This document shows, one piece after another, positions 1-13,170 of a stretch of DNA of 64,000 bases. Source of the DNA: Spirodela intermedia (Eukaryota; Streptophyta; Magnoliopsida; Alismatales; Araceae). The position numbers and the translations under genes were made by a program. The stretch's first letter is position 1. Every line of letters starts with the position of its first letter. Below the pieces are notes generated by a model that searched no databases, was not told where the DNA came from, and saw only the letters and a program-made list of their open reading frames with translations. The stretch is from positions 3,022,501 to 3,086,500 of the forward strand of contig LR746269.1 in assembly GCA_902729315.2 (NCBI GenBank). Reading direction: 5' to 3'.

Positions 1-19
1 TTGCCTTGTTTTGCTGCAG

Positions 20-332
20 GGACTGGTGATTCGGACAAGGAGCGTGGAGTACATGCCCTTCTATCTCTCCCTGTCCACCTTCCTGATGAGTATCTCTTTC
101 TTCGTATACGGCCTGTTACTCCGCGACTTCTTCATCTATGTGGGTCCTCATTCCGCTTACTCCTTAGCTTTAACCTCCCCCCCAACCCCCCCGACATCTT
201 ACTCATCTCCTACCTCCCATACAGATTCCCAATGGAATCGGCGCGGTTCTTGGGGTGGTACAGTTGGCTCTCTATGCCTATTACAGTAAGACAGAGAGAC
301 AAGCGGAAAGGCTGCCATTGCTGTCGTCCTGA
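20..332 (+). CDS. SWEET2: SWEET sugar transporter, last two coding exons (partial)
   Basis: This is the C-terminal part of a SWEET (MtN3/saliva) sugar uniporter, a seven-helix membrane protein that moves sugars down their gradient. Exons are 20..139 and 225..332, joined in phase 0. The first exon follows an acceptor (ctgcag) and the intron runs from gtgggt to acag. The translation carries the second MtN3 repeat signatures VEYMPFYLSLSTFLMS (helix 6) and IPNGIGAVLGVVQLALYAYY (helix 7), followed by a short hydrophilic tail ending LPLLSS and a TGA at 330-332. Clade I (SWEET2) members share the SLSTFLMS and LLLRDFFIY wording as I remember them. SWEET2 proteins are vacuolar glucose carriers in Arabidopsis. 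The N-terminal exons lie upstream of the window, so the clade call is moderate and the family call is strong. Confidence 0.88.
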
Positions 333-2331
333 GTGGTCTTTACTGAAAGGGTAAGCTATGCCTACTGCAGTGTAATTTCCATTCTTATGGGATTAATTTA
401 TTGGCCTCAACACTCGTTGGGTCTCTCCTTCAATGAAAGCTTTTCTCCTCGAGAGGATCAAACCCTTCGATGAAAAGGCCTGATCTTGGCTTCTCTGGCC
501 TATTTTCCATCGTCTCCATGCTCGTGGGAAGGCCAACAAGGCTGCCTTGGCTTCATCAGACGCATGGTAATCCTGTAGAGCATAATAACAACAATCATAA
601 CCGAGGGTGTGAATTTATGAAGAATTCTTGGCCATTCTCCTCGAATATTTCTGTAGAACTGGGCTAGTATCTGTTAGAAATAGTCCCATTTATGATTAGT
701 TGTCTTACATGGATATACGAGAACCGATGGTTAATCTTGTGCCGAACATAACCCATTTAGGCTGTCCTTCTTATGAGAAAGCGCAAAAGTCGGGCATCGA
801 TTATTAGAAGAATAAAGATCTTATATGTGATCGCCACATTTTGGGAGAAAATGCAACTCTCGGGAACGAGATACGCCCAAGTGTTCTTCATCTATTTATT
901 ATGGGTTCTCTTGTTGGAGCTCGATGATTTCTGTGCTCCAGTGGATACCCTGTCCAATGGCCCTGTTCAATTGAACCCAAACGTGGATTGATAAACTAAC
1001 TCGTTGTAAGAATTCAAGATCTTCACGATTTTCATTTTTGAAGGATTTCAATTTTTTTGTTAATCTCTGTAGTTCATTTCTCTGGATGTACCAGTTTCAT
1101 ATTCTTCTGAATAAATCTTATTCCAAGATGTAAACTTCTTGCCTGGAGAGATGATATTTGCTGCCTGCTTGAACAGGTTGCTCATGTGAAAAAAACTCTC
1201 AATTGAATGAACAGTCGTGTTCTTATTCTAAAAAAGGAAAAGGGAAAAAGGAAAAAAACCTTGGTTATGATTGTCATTTCTGTGGCATGCCTTTCTCCCT
1301 CTCGAAGGCCATAAAACGGGTTTTCCTCATGACATAAGAACCGTAATTAAGAAAAAATTGAGGAGGGTTTTAATCTCTGTATCCTCACTGGACTTTTCTT
1401 CGGGCTAGAAAAGCCCAAAACCTTATGAAACACCTGCTGCAAAACACTGGATGCTGGTATTTGAATCTGACGTCTGTTTGTTAATCATCCCCAGAGAGAA
1501 ATGTCCACAGAGATAAACCTGTTTTCTCCCCAGAAAACTCAACACTTCATGAAACCATTTCTGCATCCTGCATACTCTTGATTGACTTGATCCTTGGTTT
1601 CCACACAGGAGTCTGTTTGTGCCCATCAAAGCTCAAAAACCTCATCAAAATCTCATCAAACTGCACCTAAATTCTAGATACTTGCTTGTGATTTTTATCT
1701 CCTCTTCTCCATCAGTGCCGCTGGGAAATTTCCTCGCATTAACCTGGTGATTTTTATGTCCAGAAAATCACCAGATCTTGAATCTTTGCCCTATTTATAA
1801 CAGTGCGGGTACAGGTGGGAGAGATCAAGGAATCAGAAGCAGTGCTCATTCGAGGACTGGGTTCCTAAAATAAAAATTCTATTTTCTTCATTATCCATGG
1901 TAATATCCTGCTAAAGATCTGTGGGTAGACTTGGCAGGGGATATTCACGATGGGCGGGTGAGGCCAATTTGCTACGCTTACCGACATTTTTCTCGTTCTG
2001 TGCCAGGCACATGTCAGAAATATGACTCACATTCTCTGACGTTGATCAGATATTTCCCTTGGCTACCTACGTTGATCAGAAATTCTGACTTGATCACATT
2101 TTTCTCGTTCTGTGCCAATTACTCTTTCTAATTCTAGAAAGTGAATATGCGATTTGGAGGAGGGGATTTCTGCCATGTTGTCCTTGTGGAAATTGTCTGA
2201 TCTTGTTCTTCTAGTATGCTTCTCATTCCCATTCTCGTTCTCATTCTCATTCTCATGGACTTGTTATCTGGCAAATTAGTGCCTTGAAAATCTCTCAGAG
2301 AGCCAACCGGTCCACAAAAGCCCAGCTCGAC

Positions 2332-2333
2332 CG

Positions 2334-2361
<28 letters not shown>
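2332..2361. repeat. (TC)n microsatellite
   Basis: About 15 uninterrupted TC dinucleotides lie in the intergenic region. The short arginine/glutamate-rich frames read across it on the minus strand are artefacts of the repeat. Confidence 0.95.
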
Positions 2362-2365
<4 letters not shown>

Positions 2366-3606
2366 CTTAGATGGACCATAATGGGCTGGTGCCAGGCTTC
2401 TTCCCAGCAGAAGTTTGGGAGGATTGGGTCCTGGCAGATTTGGTTTAGCCGGCCCACCAGTGTTCCTGCTATTTATCAATGGGAGCCCATTAAGATATTA
2501 AATTTTTTCATTTAAATTTTAGGTAAAAATGAAGGCGACCATTTATCAGCATACCCAGTAAAGACAAGTCAAGTGCCGTATCTAACAAGCCCACCACATG
2601 TGGAGTGCCCTTATTGGGCCCACCTTGAGTTACTGGATGTGGGCTCTTTTGGAATAAAAAGGGCACAAGTACAATTGTACGAAGCGTGGTGGTGGAGATG
2701 GCTAATAGCTGACTTTGGGGCCCCAGTGCAATGCGCGGCACCGGCGCTGTCGAGGACCGTCGGCCTCAATCCAGATCAAAATCGGGCCGTCCATCTCAAC
2801 ACTGATCGAGATCGGCCTCTTCTGCGCCGTGCTTATTAATAACGGCAAGGCATACAAGTCCACCCCGAGTTAATAATAAAAAATCCAATTAAATTAATTA
2901 TCATCACTCTTTTCAGAGACTCGACAACCGAGTCGACTCGGGCTCAAACGACTCTCAGTCATCTGGCTAGCCAAGGTTTTCAGTATCTTCGTCCGACGTG
3001 CCATCTCCCATCGCGTCGACTCCATCCACGTGGTTGGCACGTGAGAAGATGAGCATCCAGTTCAGCTTAGCCGATTAGGACGGTCGCCTGATTAGGAGGT
3101 GGGGTCCACAGCGTATTTGTTTCCTCCGTCTGCATATATTTCTATAAAATGTATATAAATTTAACTTTTGTAACGTACATAATTATCAAAAAATTCAAAC
3201 AGTTGGGTCATCTATGCATAAGAATAATGATTGTAATAATAAATCCACGTAAGATAATACAAATAAAATATTTAAATTTTATTTATAACATTTTATCTAA
3301 TGTATGGGAGTCCTCAGCACGGGAGTCAACTGGTAGCGCCGTTTCTCTTCGAGAGTCCTCTCTGTGGAGTAGGGGAGGGCGGTTATACATATTTCGTTTA
3401 ATTAAGGGTGTAACTAAAAGGTTGAGATCTCAAGGGAATAATCACGAGGGGAGATCCCGTCGCACGTGAGATGACATCGAGGCCACCGATTCAAACAGTC
3501 CGCTGATTGGTGCTCCTGATCTGCGGGGTGCGGGGCCACCGTCACAGTGGATTTGCCCCCACTTTGTCAACGCTGACGGACACGCGTATCTTGTGAGGCT
3601 CTGAGA

Positions 3607-3628
3607 TGAGAGAGAGAGAGAGAGAGAG
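3607..3628. repeat. (AG)n microsatellite in upstream region of GT47 gene
   Basis: A GA-dinucleotide run, followed by CT runs at 3725-3740 and 3821-3842, lies 0.2-0.4 kb before the GT47 start codon. Such GA/CT tracts are common in plant core promoters and 5' UTRs and are known targets of BPC/GAGA-binding proteins. A regulatory role here is inference. Confidence 0.8.
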
Positions 3629-4018
3629 GCTACTGAGCATCGACCACAGGGGCTGCGTCAGGTGTAGTCTAATTACACGGGCTTACTGTACACTTCGTCT
3701 CTGTCTCCTTCTCTCCCTTTATTGTCTCTCTCTCTCTCCCCCCATACTAACAGCTTAAAATGGGTGGACGAGTGAGCATCAACGATGTAAGGGTGCATGA
3801 GTATAACCCAACCCAATCTCTCGCTCTCTCTCTCTCGCTCTATCTTCTTCTGACTCGCTCGAGGCTTCATCTTCCTCTCTCTCTCCCCTCTCCCATCTGC
3901 CTTTCGCTGTGCCCATCTATCAACCCCTCCCTCATCTCACGACACTCTCAGACCAGACGAAGTAAGAACAATCAGAGGAGGAAGAGGAAGAAGAAGAAGA
4001 AGAAGAAGGCTTCGGAAT

Positions 4019-7000
4019 ATGAGGGAGGCCCCCGCTTCTCCCATGAAGTCCTCCGCTCCTAACTTCAGGACCCACCTCTTCTCCTCGCCCCTCGCCATCT
4101 TCGTCCTCGCAGCCATCCTCCTCTCCTCCATTCTCTTCATCGCTCACAGTGGGTCCACCTCCTCCTCCTGGTTCTCCCCTTCTCTCTCCTCCACCTCTTC
4201 CTCCCGGTCGTGGCTCAACGACCGCCGCTTCGCCGCCGCCGCCGCCCCTCAGCCGCCGGCGAACGGCGGCGCTGACTCCAGGGAATTGCACGGTGGAGTT
4301 CAGAGGCTTCTCCCGTCTCCGGCGCCGCCGGGGCCACCAGGTCTATTCACTGTAAGCCACGTAACCCTCTGCCAAAATAAACACGCTAAAAGTTATTATC
4401 GAGATATTTATTTATTCATTTAATATTAAAATATATTCCTCTGGGATGTTTCATTAAAATTCTTGGTGGAGGACGCATCCCCGAATTGTTAAATATCCAT
4501 GGTATACGGAGAAGAGTCTAAAATGGTACGAAGAGGGGACATGAACAAGCCCCCTCCCCACTCCCAACTGTTCTTCTTTCTTCTTCATAAGTTGTTAATC
4601 TCTATGTCCTCATAAGCTCCTCTTCTCTTCCTTCCACACCTTCACGGGCCCTCTGCTTTCATCCATCACATCGGGCCCACTCACGGGCTCACAGTAGGCC
4701 AATGGCCGACGGTGTTTTTCATAAAAACTGAGATTTATTACCTAACTGTCTGTCCTACCCACTACTAAGTTGTTTTGCGTTCGGGGCGCGTAGTCGAGAA
4801 TTTTGGAAGGGCATATGTATAATACAAAGTTTGTAGATGTTAGAAATGTGGGAAAGTTTCTTTAAGGCCCAATTAGAACCCCGGGAATCTGCCAGAAGAT
4901 GGGCCAACGTGGGAATCGATTGCTGTGACAGCCCGCCAAACAGGCGTTTTGAGCCGCCCGGTCCGATTGGGAGGGCCACCACCACTGTGGAAAAGCTTAT
5001 GCAATAAGATTAAAGTCTCCGAATTCGATGGTTCCCCCGGGTGAATTTCTTCAAGTACGACGATCCCGAGCGCGCCATTCTTCAGTTCAATGTGAGTTCC
5101 CCCTTGTTTTCTACGACTCCATCTAAACTTTCTGTAGATTCTTCCACTCGAATTTTCGATCTCCACGTCATGGAAACCCTTGCAAGTACGTTCCAATTGT
5201 GCATTACGTAGAGGATCAGGGAGATGGCGATGGAGAAGGGAACTTTGTTTCCTATGCTGTTTGTTTGTATATAAGCGGGAACCTATCGCACACTGACAGC
5301 TCGGAGATTAGTGCACTTTATCGAGTGAATGCATTGGAATACTGCGTTATATTTATTGGATGTGGTGGATATTATGGCGTACGATAAATATTGCAAGTCT
5401 AGTTGCTGCTCTTGAGAGATCCATTCGGCACTATTTTCATTTTGTGTTTTGTATTCTAGTCTTCACATGACTATGCTGCTAAGTTATATTTATAAATCTT
5501 ATTCCATACAGTGTCTTCTGTGTTTACAGGGGTTTTTTTTTCAGATTTACTCATGTGTGTTCTTATCTGTAGGGAAAAAATAATTTGGTTGGGACGAGGA
5601 AGAACAGATCGGTTGATCTAAAATTGGAAAGACTCGAGCTGGATCTTTCTAGAGCACGTACAGCCATTAGACTTGCATCCCGGTCGAATAAGAATGCGTC
5701 GGCACCTGCCGACGACAAATATGTTCCACAAGGAGCAATATATCGAAATGCGCGTGCATTTCACCGGTATTGATTTGATAATTTGTGTTTGTGATCTCAT
5801 TGACGTTTATTTCATTGTGATGATTTATTGGATCATATTATGTCGAAAAATATAGAAATAAGTCCTTATCTGTTTCAGTTTTTCTGCATATTTTAATCTA
5901 TTATGGAATTCTGTGTAAGAAGAAGATTATGGACATTAGGAGTAAGACTGGAAATCGAGTACGAATATGTCTGTAAGAGGAAGAGACGGGGTCTCTGAGA
6001 GGTTGGAAAGGATGGCAAGATGGGATAGGAATTGCACATTGTTTGGGTATTGTGATCCAATACGTTTCCAAATGGTGTAGATCGAAGTGCATAATGCATT
6101 GATGACTGAAGATCCTCACATTTGATAGGAGGCTGCAGATCACAAGGTAGCTGTGCGATTCTCAATAACAGCCCACTATAACGGAGAATCTTAGTAAATT
6201 GATGCCTTGATGGAATCAATTTTATAAGATGTTGTATTACTGGATTTTCTATCTTATTTGGATCTACTACGTGTAGTCAGATGTAAAAATAATGTCCTAT
6301 CTGCTGATGGACATGCTTTCTTCCAATGAAAACATATAATTTTTATTTCCATGTGGTTGGTTTACTTTCTAAAAAAAAAATTGTCAGATGATACTATAGA
6401 GAAAAAGGATTCAATCATCTGTAGTATCTGAGGTAGCATACATCAAATTTTAATCCAGTAAGGAAAACTATGTAAGGAAATAGCCCTAAACAGGACCCAT
6501 CTCAACCACCGAAAATGTTTTCTCAAAAAATTAAACGTGAAAATCACCATTTCCCCCAAATGAAAGATGAGAGGAGGCTCTTGCTGTAATTTATTTTACT
6601 TTCTACAGGAAATGTCATTGATTTGACCTCTTGATATAGTATATAATGCCTTTCTACTCGGAGATAATATATTACATCTCCTTGTGGCTATTGCCTCCTA
6701 ATTACTTTCACGATACTACTTCTTGATAGCATAGAGTAACCTGTGGGATTATTGGATGAAAATTGATGATTTTCAGGTTGGAACCATCCAGTTATGTGCG
6801 ACATAGACATTCAAGCTATTTTTATGTATTTTTGAATAACTTTTTGATGCTGCAGAAGCTATCTCGAAATGGAAAGACTCTTCAAGGTATATGTGTACGA
6901 GGAGGGTGAACCACCTCTGTTTCATGACGGGCCATGTAAGAGTATCTATTCCACGGAGGGCCGGTTTATTTACAATATGGAAATGGAAACTAGGTTTAGA

Positions 7001-8021
7001 ACAAGAGACCCAGAAGAGGCGCATGTTCATTTCCTCCCCTTCAGTGTCACATACATGGTCAAATACCTTTATCAGACCAGAACCTTTGATATCAGCCCAA
7101 TCAGAAGGACAGTTATAGATTACGTTGGTACAATTGCGAGAAAGCATCGATACTGGAATAGAAGCCTGGGAGCGGACCATTTCATGCTCTCATGCCATGA
7201 CTGGGTAAGTATTTCCGTCAATAATTGGGCATATTTTATACGAAACAGTAATATTTCTGCGAGGAATGAATGATTACCTGCCAATCTTAGGAATATTTCC
7301 GCCCAAGACGTAAATTCTTATGCCCTGAGTTATTGATCTTCATCTACTGCAGGGGCCCGAGGCGTCTGCCTCTATCTCTCATCTTTACCATAATTCCATA
7401 CGTGTCCTCTGCAATGCAAACACCTCTGAGGGGTTCAACCCTCTGAAGGACGCCTCGCTTCCAGAGATCAACCTCAGGACCGGCTCAATCGAAGGATTCA
7501 GCGGTGGGCTCTCCGCTTCTCAACGCCCGATCATTGCATTCTTCGCAGGGGGGCTGCACGGGCCCATCAGGCCTCTCCTCCTTGATCACTGGAAGGGTAG
7601 AGATAATGATGTTCGAGTCTATGAGTACCTCCCCAGGGGAATATCCTACTATGACATGATGAAGGACAGCAAATTTTGTCTGTGCCCGAGTGGGTATGAA
7701 GTGGCGAGCCCGAGGATTGTGGAGGCTATCTATCTCGAGTGTGTGCCCGTGATTATCTCTGAGGGCTACATTCTGCCGTTCAGCGACGTCCTGGACTGGA
7801 AGTCCTTCTCTGTGGAGGTTCCGATCTCAGAGATACGAAACCTTAAGAAGATACTCATGGAGATAACCCCCGGCCAATATTTGAAGTTGCAGAGGGGGGT
7901 TAAGCTGGTCCAGAGGCACTTTGTAATCAGCACTCCTCCAAAGAGGTTCGATGTCTATCACATGATCCTTCATTCTATATGGCTTCGGAGGCTGAATATA
8001 CGCATTCATCCAAAAGATTAA
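4019..8021 (+). CDS. GT47 exostosin-family glycosyltransferase (type II Golgi membrane protein)
   Basis: Model: join 4019..4351, 5573..5766, 6856..7204, 7353..8021, 514 aa. All introns are GT-AG (gtaagc, gtattg, gtaagt donors). Residues 24-42 form one hydrophobic signal anchor after a short basic N-terminus, followed by a Ser/Pro/Ala-rich stem, as in Golgi type II glycosyltransferases. The catalytic exostosin domain (PF03016 type) spans roughly residues 175-480. Visible signatures are YRNARAFHRSYLEMERLFKV, EEGEPPLFHDGPCKSIYSTE, HFLPFSVTYMV, and the nucleotide-sugar binding region FCLCPSGYEVASPRIVEAI followed by CVPVII and LDWKSFSVEV. Plant GT47 proteins of this subgroup (Arabidopsis At5g03795-like) transfer sugars onto cell-wall or glycoprotein glycans, but the donor and acceptor cannot be told from sequence. 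Intron 1 is 1.2 kb and holds no other gene. An internal ATG at codon 9 is an alternative start. Length is normal for the family and no frame damage is seen. Confidence 0.93.
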
Positions 8022-10649
8022 TGTGATTTACTGGTGACTGCATGTGCAAGTGGACGAGTTTTCTCTAATATTCTTTGTTATGGCATTGAATTTACAGCAT
8101 TTAATGTTGTTACTGCCGTCTGTATGTGAAAATGTCCCTTTCGAAGTCTAAGCTGGCCTACTGGATGTCGGCGGGAGAGAAAACACTGTAATATGCTTCA
8201 TTGATGCAAACCATGCTGAAATAAACTTGATGGCGCATGAAGATGCTTTATATTTTAATTAGCTTTGCCCTAGAAATATAATGGTGCAGATTTTTCTCCT
8301 TCTGAGAAGCTTATCTTAGAAAATGAGTTCTCATTCTCCAAACAGAACTACGGTAAGGTAAGTCAGTGGAGGACCTGATATCCACGGGGGTGACAAAGAA
8401 TGGAATGCTCTATATAAATACAAATAAAAAAAATATGAATATAGGCCTTCTGTCAAGGGAAATAGCAAAAGATTTAAGAAATAATTTTTCTGTGAAATTC
8501 AGTGAGATCTTTGTATTCCTATTTCTGTCAAATTTGTCGGTGAGATCATTTTTGAAGTGTTTATTCTCTTGTCATAATTATTAAATGAGTTTAATGAATT
8601 GGTAATGAGAAGGAATCTAGTTGGTAGATTTGAAAAGAATGAGTCTTGGAAATTTAATATCATAAGTTGAGCTTTAGTAGCCTGGGGATGTTCCTTTTGT
8701 GGCCTTTCTTTCTTGGATATTTCCTTACCAAATCTCTCAATATGTTGGCATGTTTAGAGGAGGTTCCTCCATAGAATGATTTTTTTTTCAATGTTAAATT
8801 CCCTTTCTATCCATCTAAATGGCACATTTGTTTAGCTTACATTGTTTCTTCAGATTGGGGATTGCTTAGATTGGTGACAATGTAACATGTAAATGTTAGC
8901 TATCATTTAAATAAATAATATATTAGATAAGGGGTTGAGAACAATTCGATTTGAAGTGTGAATCTCACCTACTTAGCATAACCTTCGAAAATGAAGAGAA
9001 CTAATTTGTGGAAATAATTACACAATTAAAAATTAATTTGTTCATATTTAAAAAAAGTGTGTTTGGAAAATGTGAGTGGGTGAATATAGGGAGACATGAT
9101 CCTTAGAGCTTTAGTCTGTACAAGAAATACTCTGCTCCCAAAGCCTATGGTCCTAGTTAAGTCATTGAATTGAAACAAGTCAGCTTTACTGTTATTTTCG
9201 AACTTAGATTTAAGAGATTGATCTTAACTTTTAGTGGTTGGGGATGATGATTCACAGGGACAACTACTAGCTAAAGTTTGATTCATATCATCTATTTAAA
9301 ATGCATGATACTTAACCTAAAGTATTTAAGTGAATAAAATCACATTTTACCCTACAGCCAAATTGTCTTCAGATATAACTTGTGAACAATTAGGCAAAAG
9401 GTGATTGAAGATTCAAACAAACACAATATGTTCTTTGGGTAGATAGGTACCGTGGCTCTACAAAATGATAGGAAGCAATACAATAAAGAAAACTATCCTA
9501 GTTATGTGTCTGTCACTCACATAACTATGATGGTGAAAAATCTAATTTAATACATAATTTTAAACAAAGTAAGTATAGTTTTCAAATCTCTCCATTTCCT
9601 TCGCTCCACACTCCTATCACTCAAGAAGAATTCAAATCATCACCCAAAAACTGATGTGTTAACACACCCCTGAACCTAAACATTGTCAATCCTTTGGCAA
9701 TGCTTACAATATATCCTTTCTAAGGTGTTAGTTGAAAGTACACTTGATTCTCAATTAATTTACTTGACTCAAGGCATATGGAATCCTCATGATAAGCTTC
9801 AAGGCTGAATCATATATTCTTGTACTAAAACCTCTCAAGTTAACCCAGTATAGTTGCAGATCCTCATTCTAATACCAGATTGACATGTGATTAGTAAATG
9901 TCATCAAATAAATGACTAAAAGCCTTTATTTTCCACTTAAAATTATCTTCCTTCTATCATCCGTAGTCTATTCCATCATTTGATTTGTCCTTGTCTCCTT
10001 GATTGTGGTAGGTAGGACATATAGCTTTTTCCTCATTGCTAAGGTTTATTTTTTATTTTTTATGATATTCATTATTTAATCACTTGGTTTTTAGAGCTGT
10101 ACTATGTCTCCTTTTTTCTTCTCTTTCATTTTTTTTTTGGAGGTACTTTTTTGTGGTACTTGTACTATGGATTCTAGAATTCCAATCATAACCCCTATTT
10201 GATATAAGTTTCAGCACCTATATGATCGAAGGTACTGTGTTTCAATGTGTGTAAATCTATCACTTTATCAGATGGACATTTCCTATAGACTTGAGAAGTG
10301 TCTTGACACGTTTCTACAATCTTAGCTTTCTACCTAGTCTTAATGGTCCATATATGCCTTGAATTCTTGAGTTTTAATTTTCGTTCTTAAATTAAACTTC
10401 ACTTCATGGTCAAATAACAGGAACAATGATGAATATATCTCCCTTTCACCTCAACCCTCCCTAACAAAGTGGCTGATGTCCTCATTAGCATATGAAAAAC
10501 ATATATATATGGATATAAAGTTATATTGTAAGGAGAGGGGTTGTGTACAAAAATCCTGAACATATGGAGTAAAATGCCACCACAATGGTTCTCCTGCTGA
10601 CTGTGATTGTTCACAAATTTGTTTATGTGATTATGAAAAATAGGTCAAA
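8022..10649. other. 3' flank of GT47 gene grading into repeat DNA
   Basis: AATAAA at 8220 lies about 200 bp after the stop and is a plausible polyadenylation signal. Beyond about 8.9 kb the DNA becomes AT-rich and repeat-like. Around 9661-9692 the plus strand reads ACACCCCTGAACCT..., which on the minus strand is a purine-rich tract followed by TGTTAACA. This could be the polypurine tract and 3' LTR start of the decayed Athila element that follows. I could not match a second LTR copy, so this is tentative. Confidence 0.4.
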
Positions 10650-11229
10650 ATGATCAAAAAGGGTTGGGTTGCTTCCCAGCAAGCATTAAGTTTATAGTTT
10701 GCAGCTAGACATTATGCTGGCCAAAAGTCTTGCAACTAGACTGATTTGTTAAAAGTTAATTGCTCATTTTCCAAGTATGGTTTCAAGCATTACTCATTCA
10801 CTATGAAGGTCTGACCATCCTTTTGATCTAAAATATTGACTACACCCTCTCACTAACATTTAAAACTATGTATGGTCCATCCCATCTTGATTTTTATTTT
10901 CTTGAGAACAATCTAAGCTTAGAATTAAATAGCCACACTATCTAGTTTATTTGAAAAGATTTTCAATGAATGCGACAATCATGGAAGTCTTTCATTTTTA
11001 CTTTATAAATTTTGGAGCTTTCATAAACTTCAATTTTAAATTCTTCTAACTCAAAAAATTGTAATGTTGGATGGTTGACAACTTGAGGAAGATTCATATT
11101 AAACTGTTTTATTGTCCAAAATGCTCTAGGTTCTAGTTCTACTGATAAGTGACAACCTTTACCAAATACTATCTATAAGAAGACATTCTAATTGAGGTTT
11201 CGTAGGTAATTCTATAGGCTCATAAGACA

Positions 11230-11630
11230 TCATCTAACTTTAAAGATTTATCTTTTCTATCTGATTTTATAGTTTTTGTAGAATATAGTCAATTTCTCTA
11301 TTTGAAATCTCTACTTAACCATTTGTTTGAGGATGATATAGTGTTGTCAATCTATGATTTACCACATATTTTCTAAGGAGAGAATTAAAATGACGATTAT
11401 TAGAATGTAAACCAGCATCAATAATGATGTCTCTTGCACAATTAAATCTAGAGAAAATATTTCATTGAACAAACTTCAATACTACCTTGTGATCATTAGT
11501 TTTTGTAGGGACTGTCTCTATCCATTTTGACACATAGTCAATAGCTAGTAAATAAATTCATAACCTATTCATAGTGGAAAAGGGCCCATAAAATCAATGG
11601 CCCATACATAAAAAATCTCAACTACTAAGA
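11230..11630 (-). pseudogene. Integrase core remnant of Athila-like element
   Basis: The minus strand reads VWAIDFMGPFP, then a stretch equivalent to IDYVSKWIETV, then DIIIDAGLHSNNRHF, then TTLYHPQTNG followed by VEISNREI. These mark the three parts of the D-D-35-E integrase core (Asp of IDFMG, Asp of the IIIDAG motif, Glu of VEISN). The order and spacing fit plant gypsy integrases. Stops interrupt it, for example directly after HPQTNG. Confidence 0.87.
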
Positions 11631-12329
11631 TTGGTAAGGGCATCATATCCTTTTTGAAAATATTCTTTACTGTCTAGCAACTAATATAAGTTTTACTAAA
11701 GTGATGTACATCCTTAAATAATGTTGGCCAATAAAATCCAGATTGTAAAATCTTGAGGGCTGTTTTCTTACTAGAAAATGCCTACCACATGTCAAGGAAT
11801 GAAAAAATTTAAAATACTATACTAAGCCTCTAGAACATATTGTTGAAGGATTTGGTCAAGGCCCAAATGAAATAATTCTAGAACATTATAGAAGTAATAT
11901 TTAGTCGGGAGAAAAAGATGTCTTTTTCACTTTTGCACCACCAATTCAGAATTTTTATTGTTACCAAATAATTAGCTATATGGATATACTATGGTGAATT
12001 CTTTTTGTCAACACTAAATAGTAGTTCATTAGGGAATGTATCATACAATTGTGTATTTTCAGAGATGGAAAGTCTAGAGAGATGGTTAGCTACTATATTT
12101 TTAGAACCCTTCTTATCTCTAATGTTAAGGTCAAACTCTTATAGTAATAAGATATATTTTATTAATCTTGGTTTGGCTTCTTTTTTTGTAAGTAGATATT
12201 TAAGGGCTGAATGATTTGAGTAAACAATCACTTTGGCTCTTTAAGAGGTAGGTTTTGAATATTTTAAGCCAAAAACTACAGTGAGAAGCTTCTTTTTTGT
12301 TGTAGTATAATAGATTTGAGTATCGAATA

Positions 12330-12430
12330 TGGTTTTACTAGCATAACATTACTATTGGTTTTTGTTAATTTGTTGTCCTAACACAACTCCTATGACTAGG
12401 TTTGAGGCATCACACAGAATTTTGAATTGT
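12330..12430 (-). pseudogene. RNase H start (connection) remnant of Athila-like element
   Basis: On the minus strand the stretch reads FKILCDASNLVIGVVLGQQ, the conserved opening of the gypsy RNase H domain (usually CDASDYAVGAVLGQ). It lies where expected between RT and integrase. It is only a fragment and not functional. Confidence 0.82.
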
Positions 12431-12559
12431 AGGGTTCAATTAGGAGCTTGGAGGATGAATGTTTAAATTAAGGCATGTTTTAAAGTTGTGAAAGCCCCTA
12501 AAGCTAGAGCATTTAAATGAAAGCATACTTCTCTAGTCAAGAGGGCAATCAAAGGTTTG

Positions 12560-13170
12560 GAAATTTTAGAATTTGTTTTGATAAACCTTCTATAAAATTT
12601 TGTGTCCAAGAAATGATAGGAGTTGTTTTATTAAGGAGAGAGGTGGTAGGTTGGTAATAACCTCAATTCCTTTTTCACTAACTACATACCCTAAAACTAT
12701 TCCATCTCTAATCATAAAATGACTTTTTTCCCAATTGAAGAGTAAGTTGATTTCCACATCTTGCTAAAACTCACCAATCATCCTTAAATGAGCTAAACAA
12801 TGATCAAAAGAAGGGTCATATAGAGAAATCAATCATAAAAATGTCTAAAAAATCAACAATCATGTCAGAATAAATAAACATCATGCAACATTGAAATGTA
12901 ATTAATGTACTACATAAACCAAAGGGCATACATTTGAAAGTAAATGTACCATATGAGCATGTGAATATAGTTTTTTTCTTGCTCTCCTAGATAAATGGCA
13001 ATTTGATTATATATGGAATAGCCATTGAGGAAACAAAAGTATTTATGTCCTACTAATGTCTCTAAAATTTGATCAATAAAAGAAAGAAGAATGTGATCTT
13101 TTTTGTTGCTATATTTAGCTTTCTATAATCTATATAGACTCTCCATTCTGTAGTTAATCTTTTCTGCATT
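12560..13170 (-). pseudogene. Reverse transcriptase remnant of Athila-like element
   Basis: The minus strand shows WRVYIDYRKLN, then FIDQILETLVGHKYFCFLNG, and farther on a segment corresponding to the catalytic box. It reads FMIDF where active Athila elements have FMDDF, so one of the two catalytic aspartates is lost. Several in-frame stops and frame changes separate the motifs. In a live element this enzyme copies the genomic RNA into cDNA. Confidence 0.85.

Larger units (their letters stand above)
333..4018. other. 3' flank of SWEET gene and intergenic region
   Basis: I see no convincing gene here. AATAAA occurs near 1110, about 0.8 kb after the SWEET stop, and could serve polyadenylation. 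The stretch 2700-3070 is GC-richer with several CACGTG/ACGTGG-like words (for example around 3027-3044). From about 3480 on it becomes pyrimidine/purine rich and probably forms the promoter and 5' UTR of the following glycosyltransferase gene. Confidence 0.5.

Noticed and set aside
3932-4291. Minus-strand Gly/Arg/Glu-rich frame opposite the start of the GT47 gene
   Set aside because: It is the mirror of the Ser/Pro/Ala-rich coding exon on the plus strand and has no independent support.
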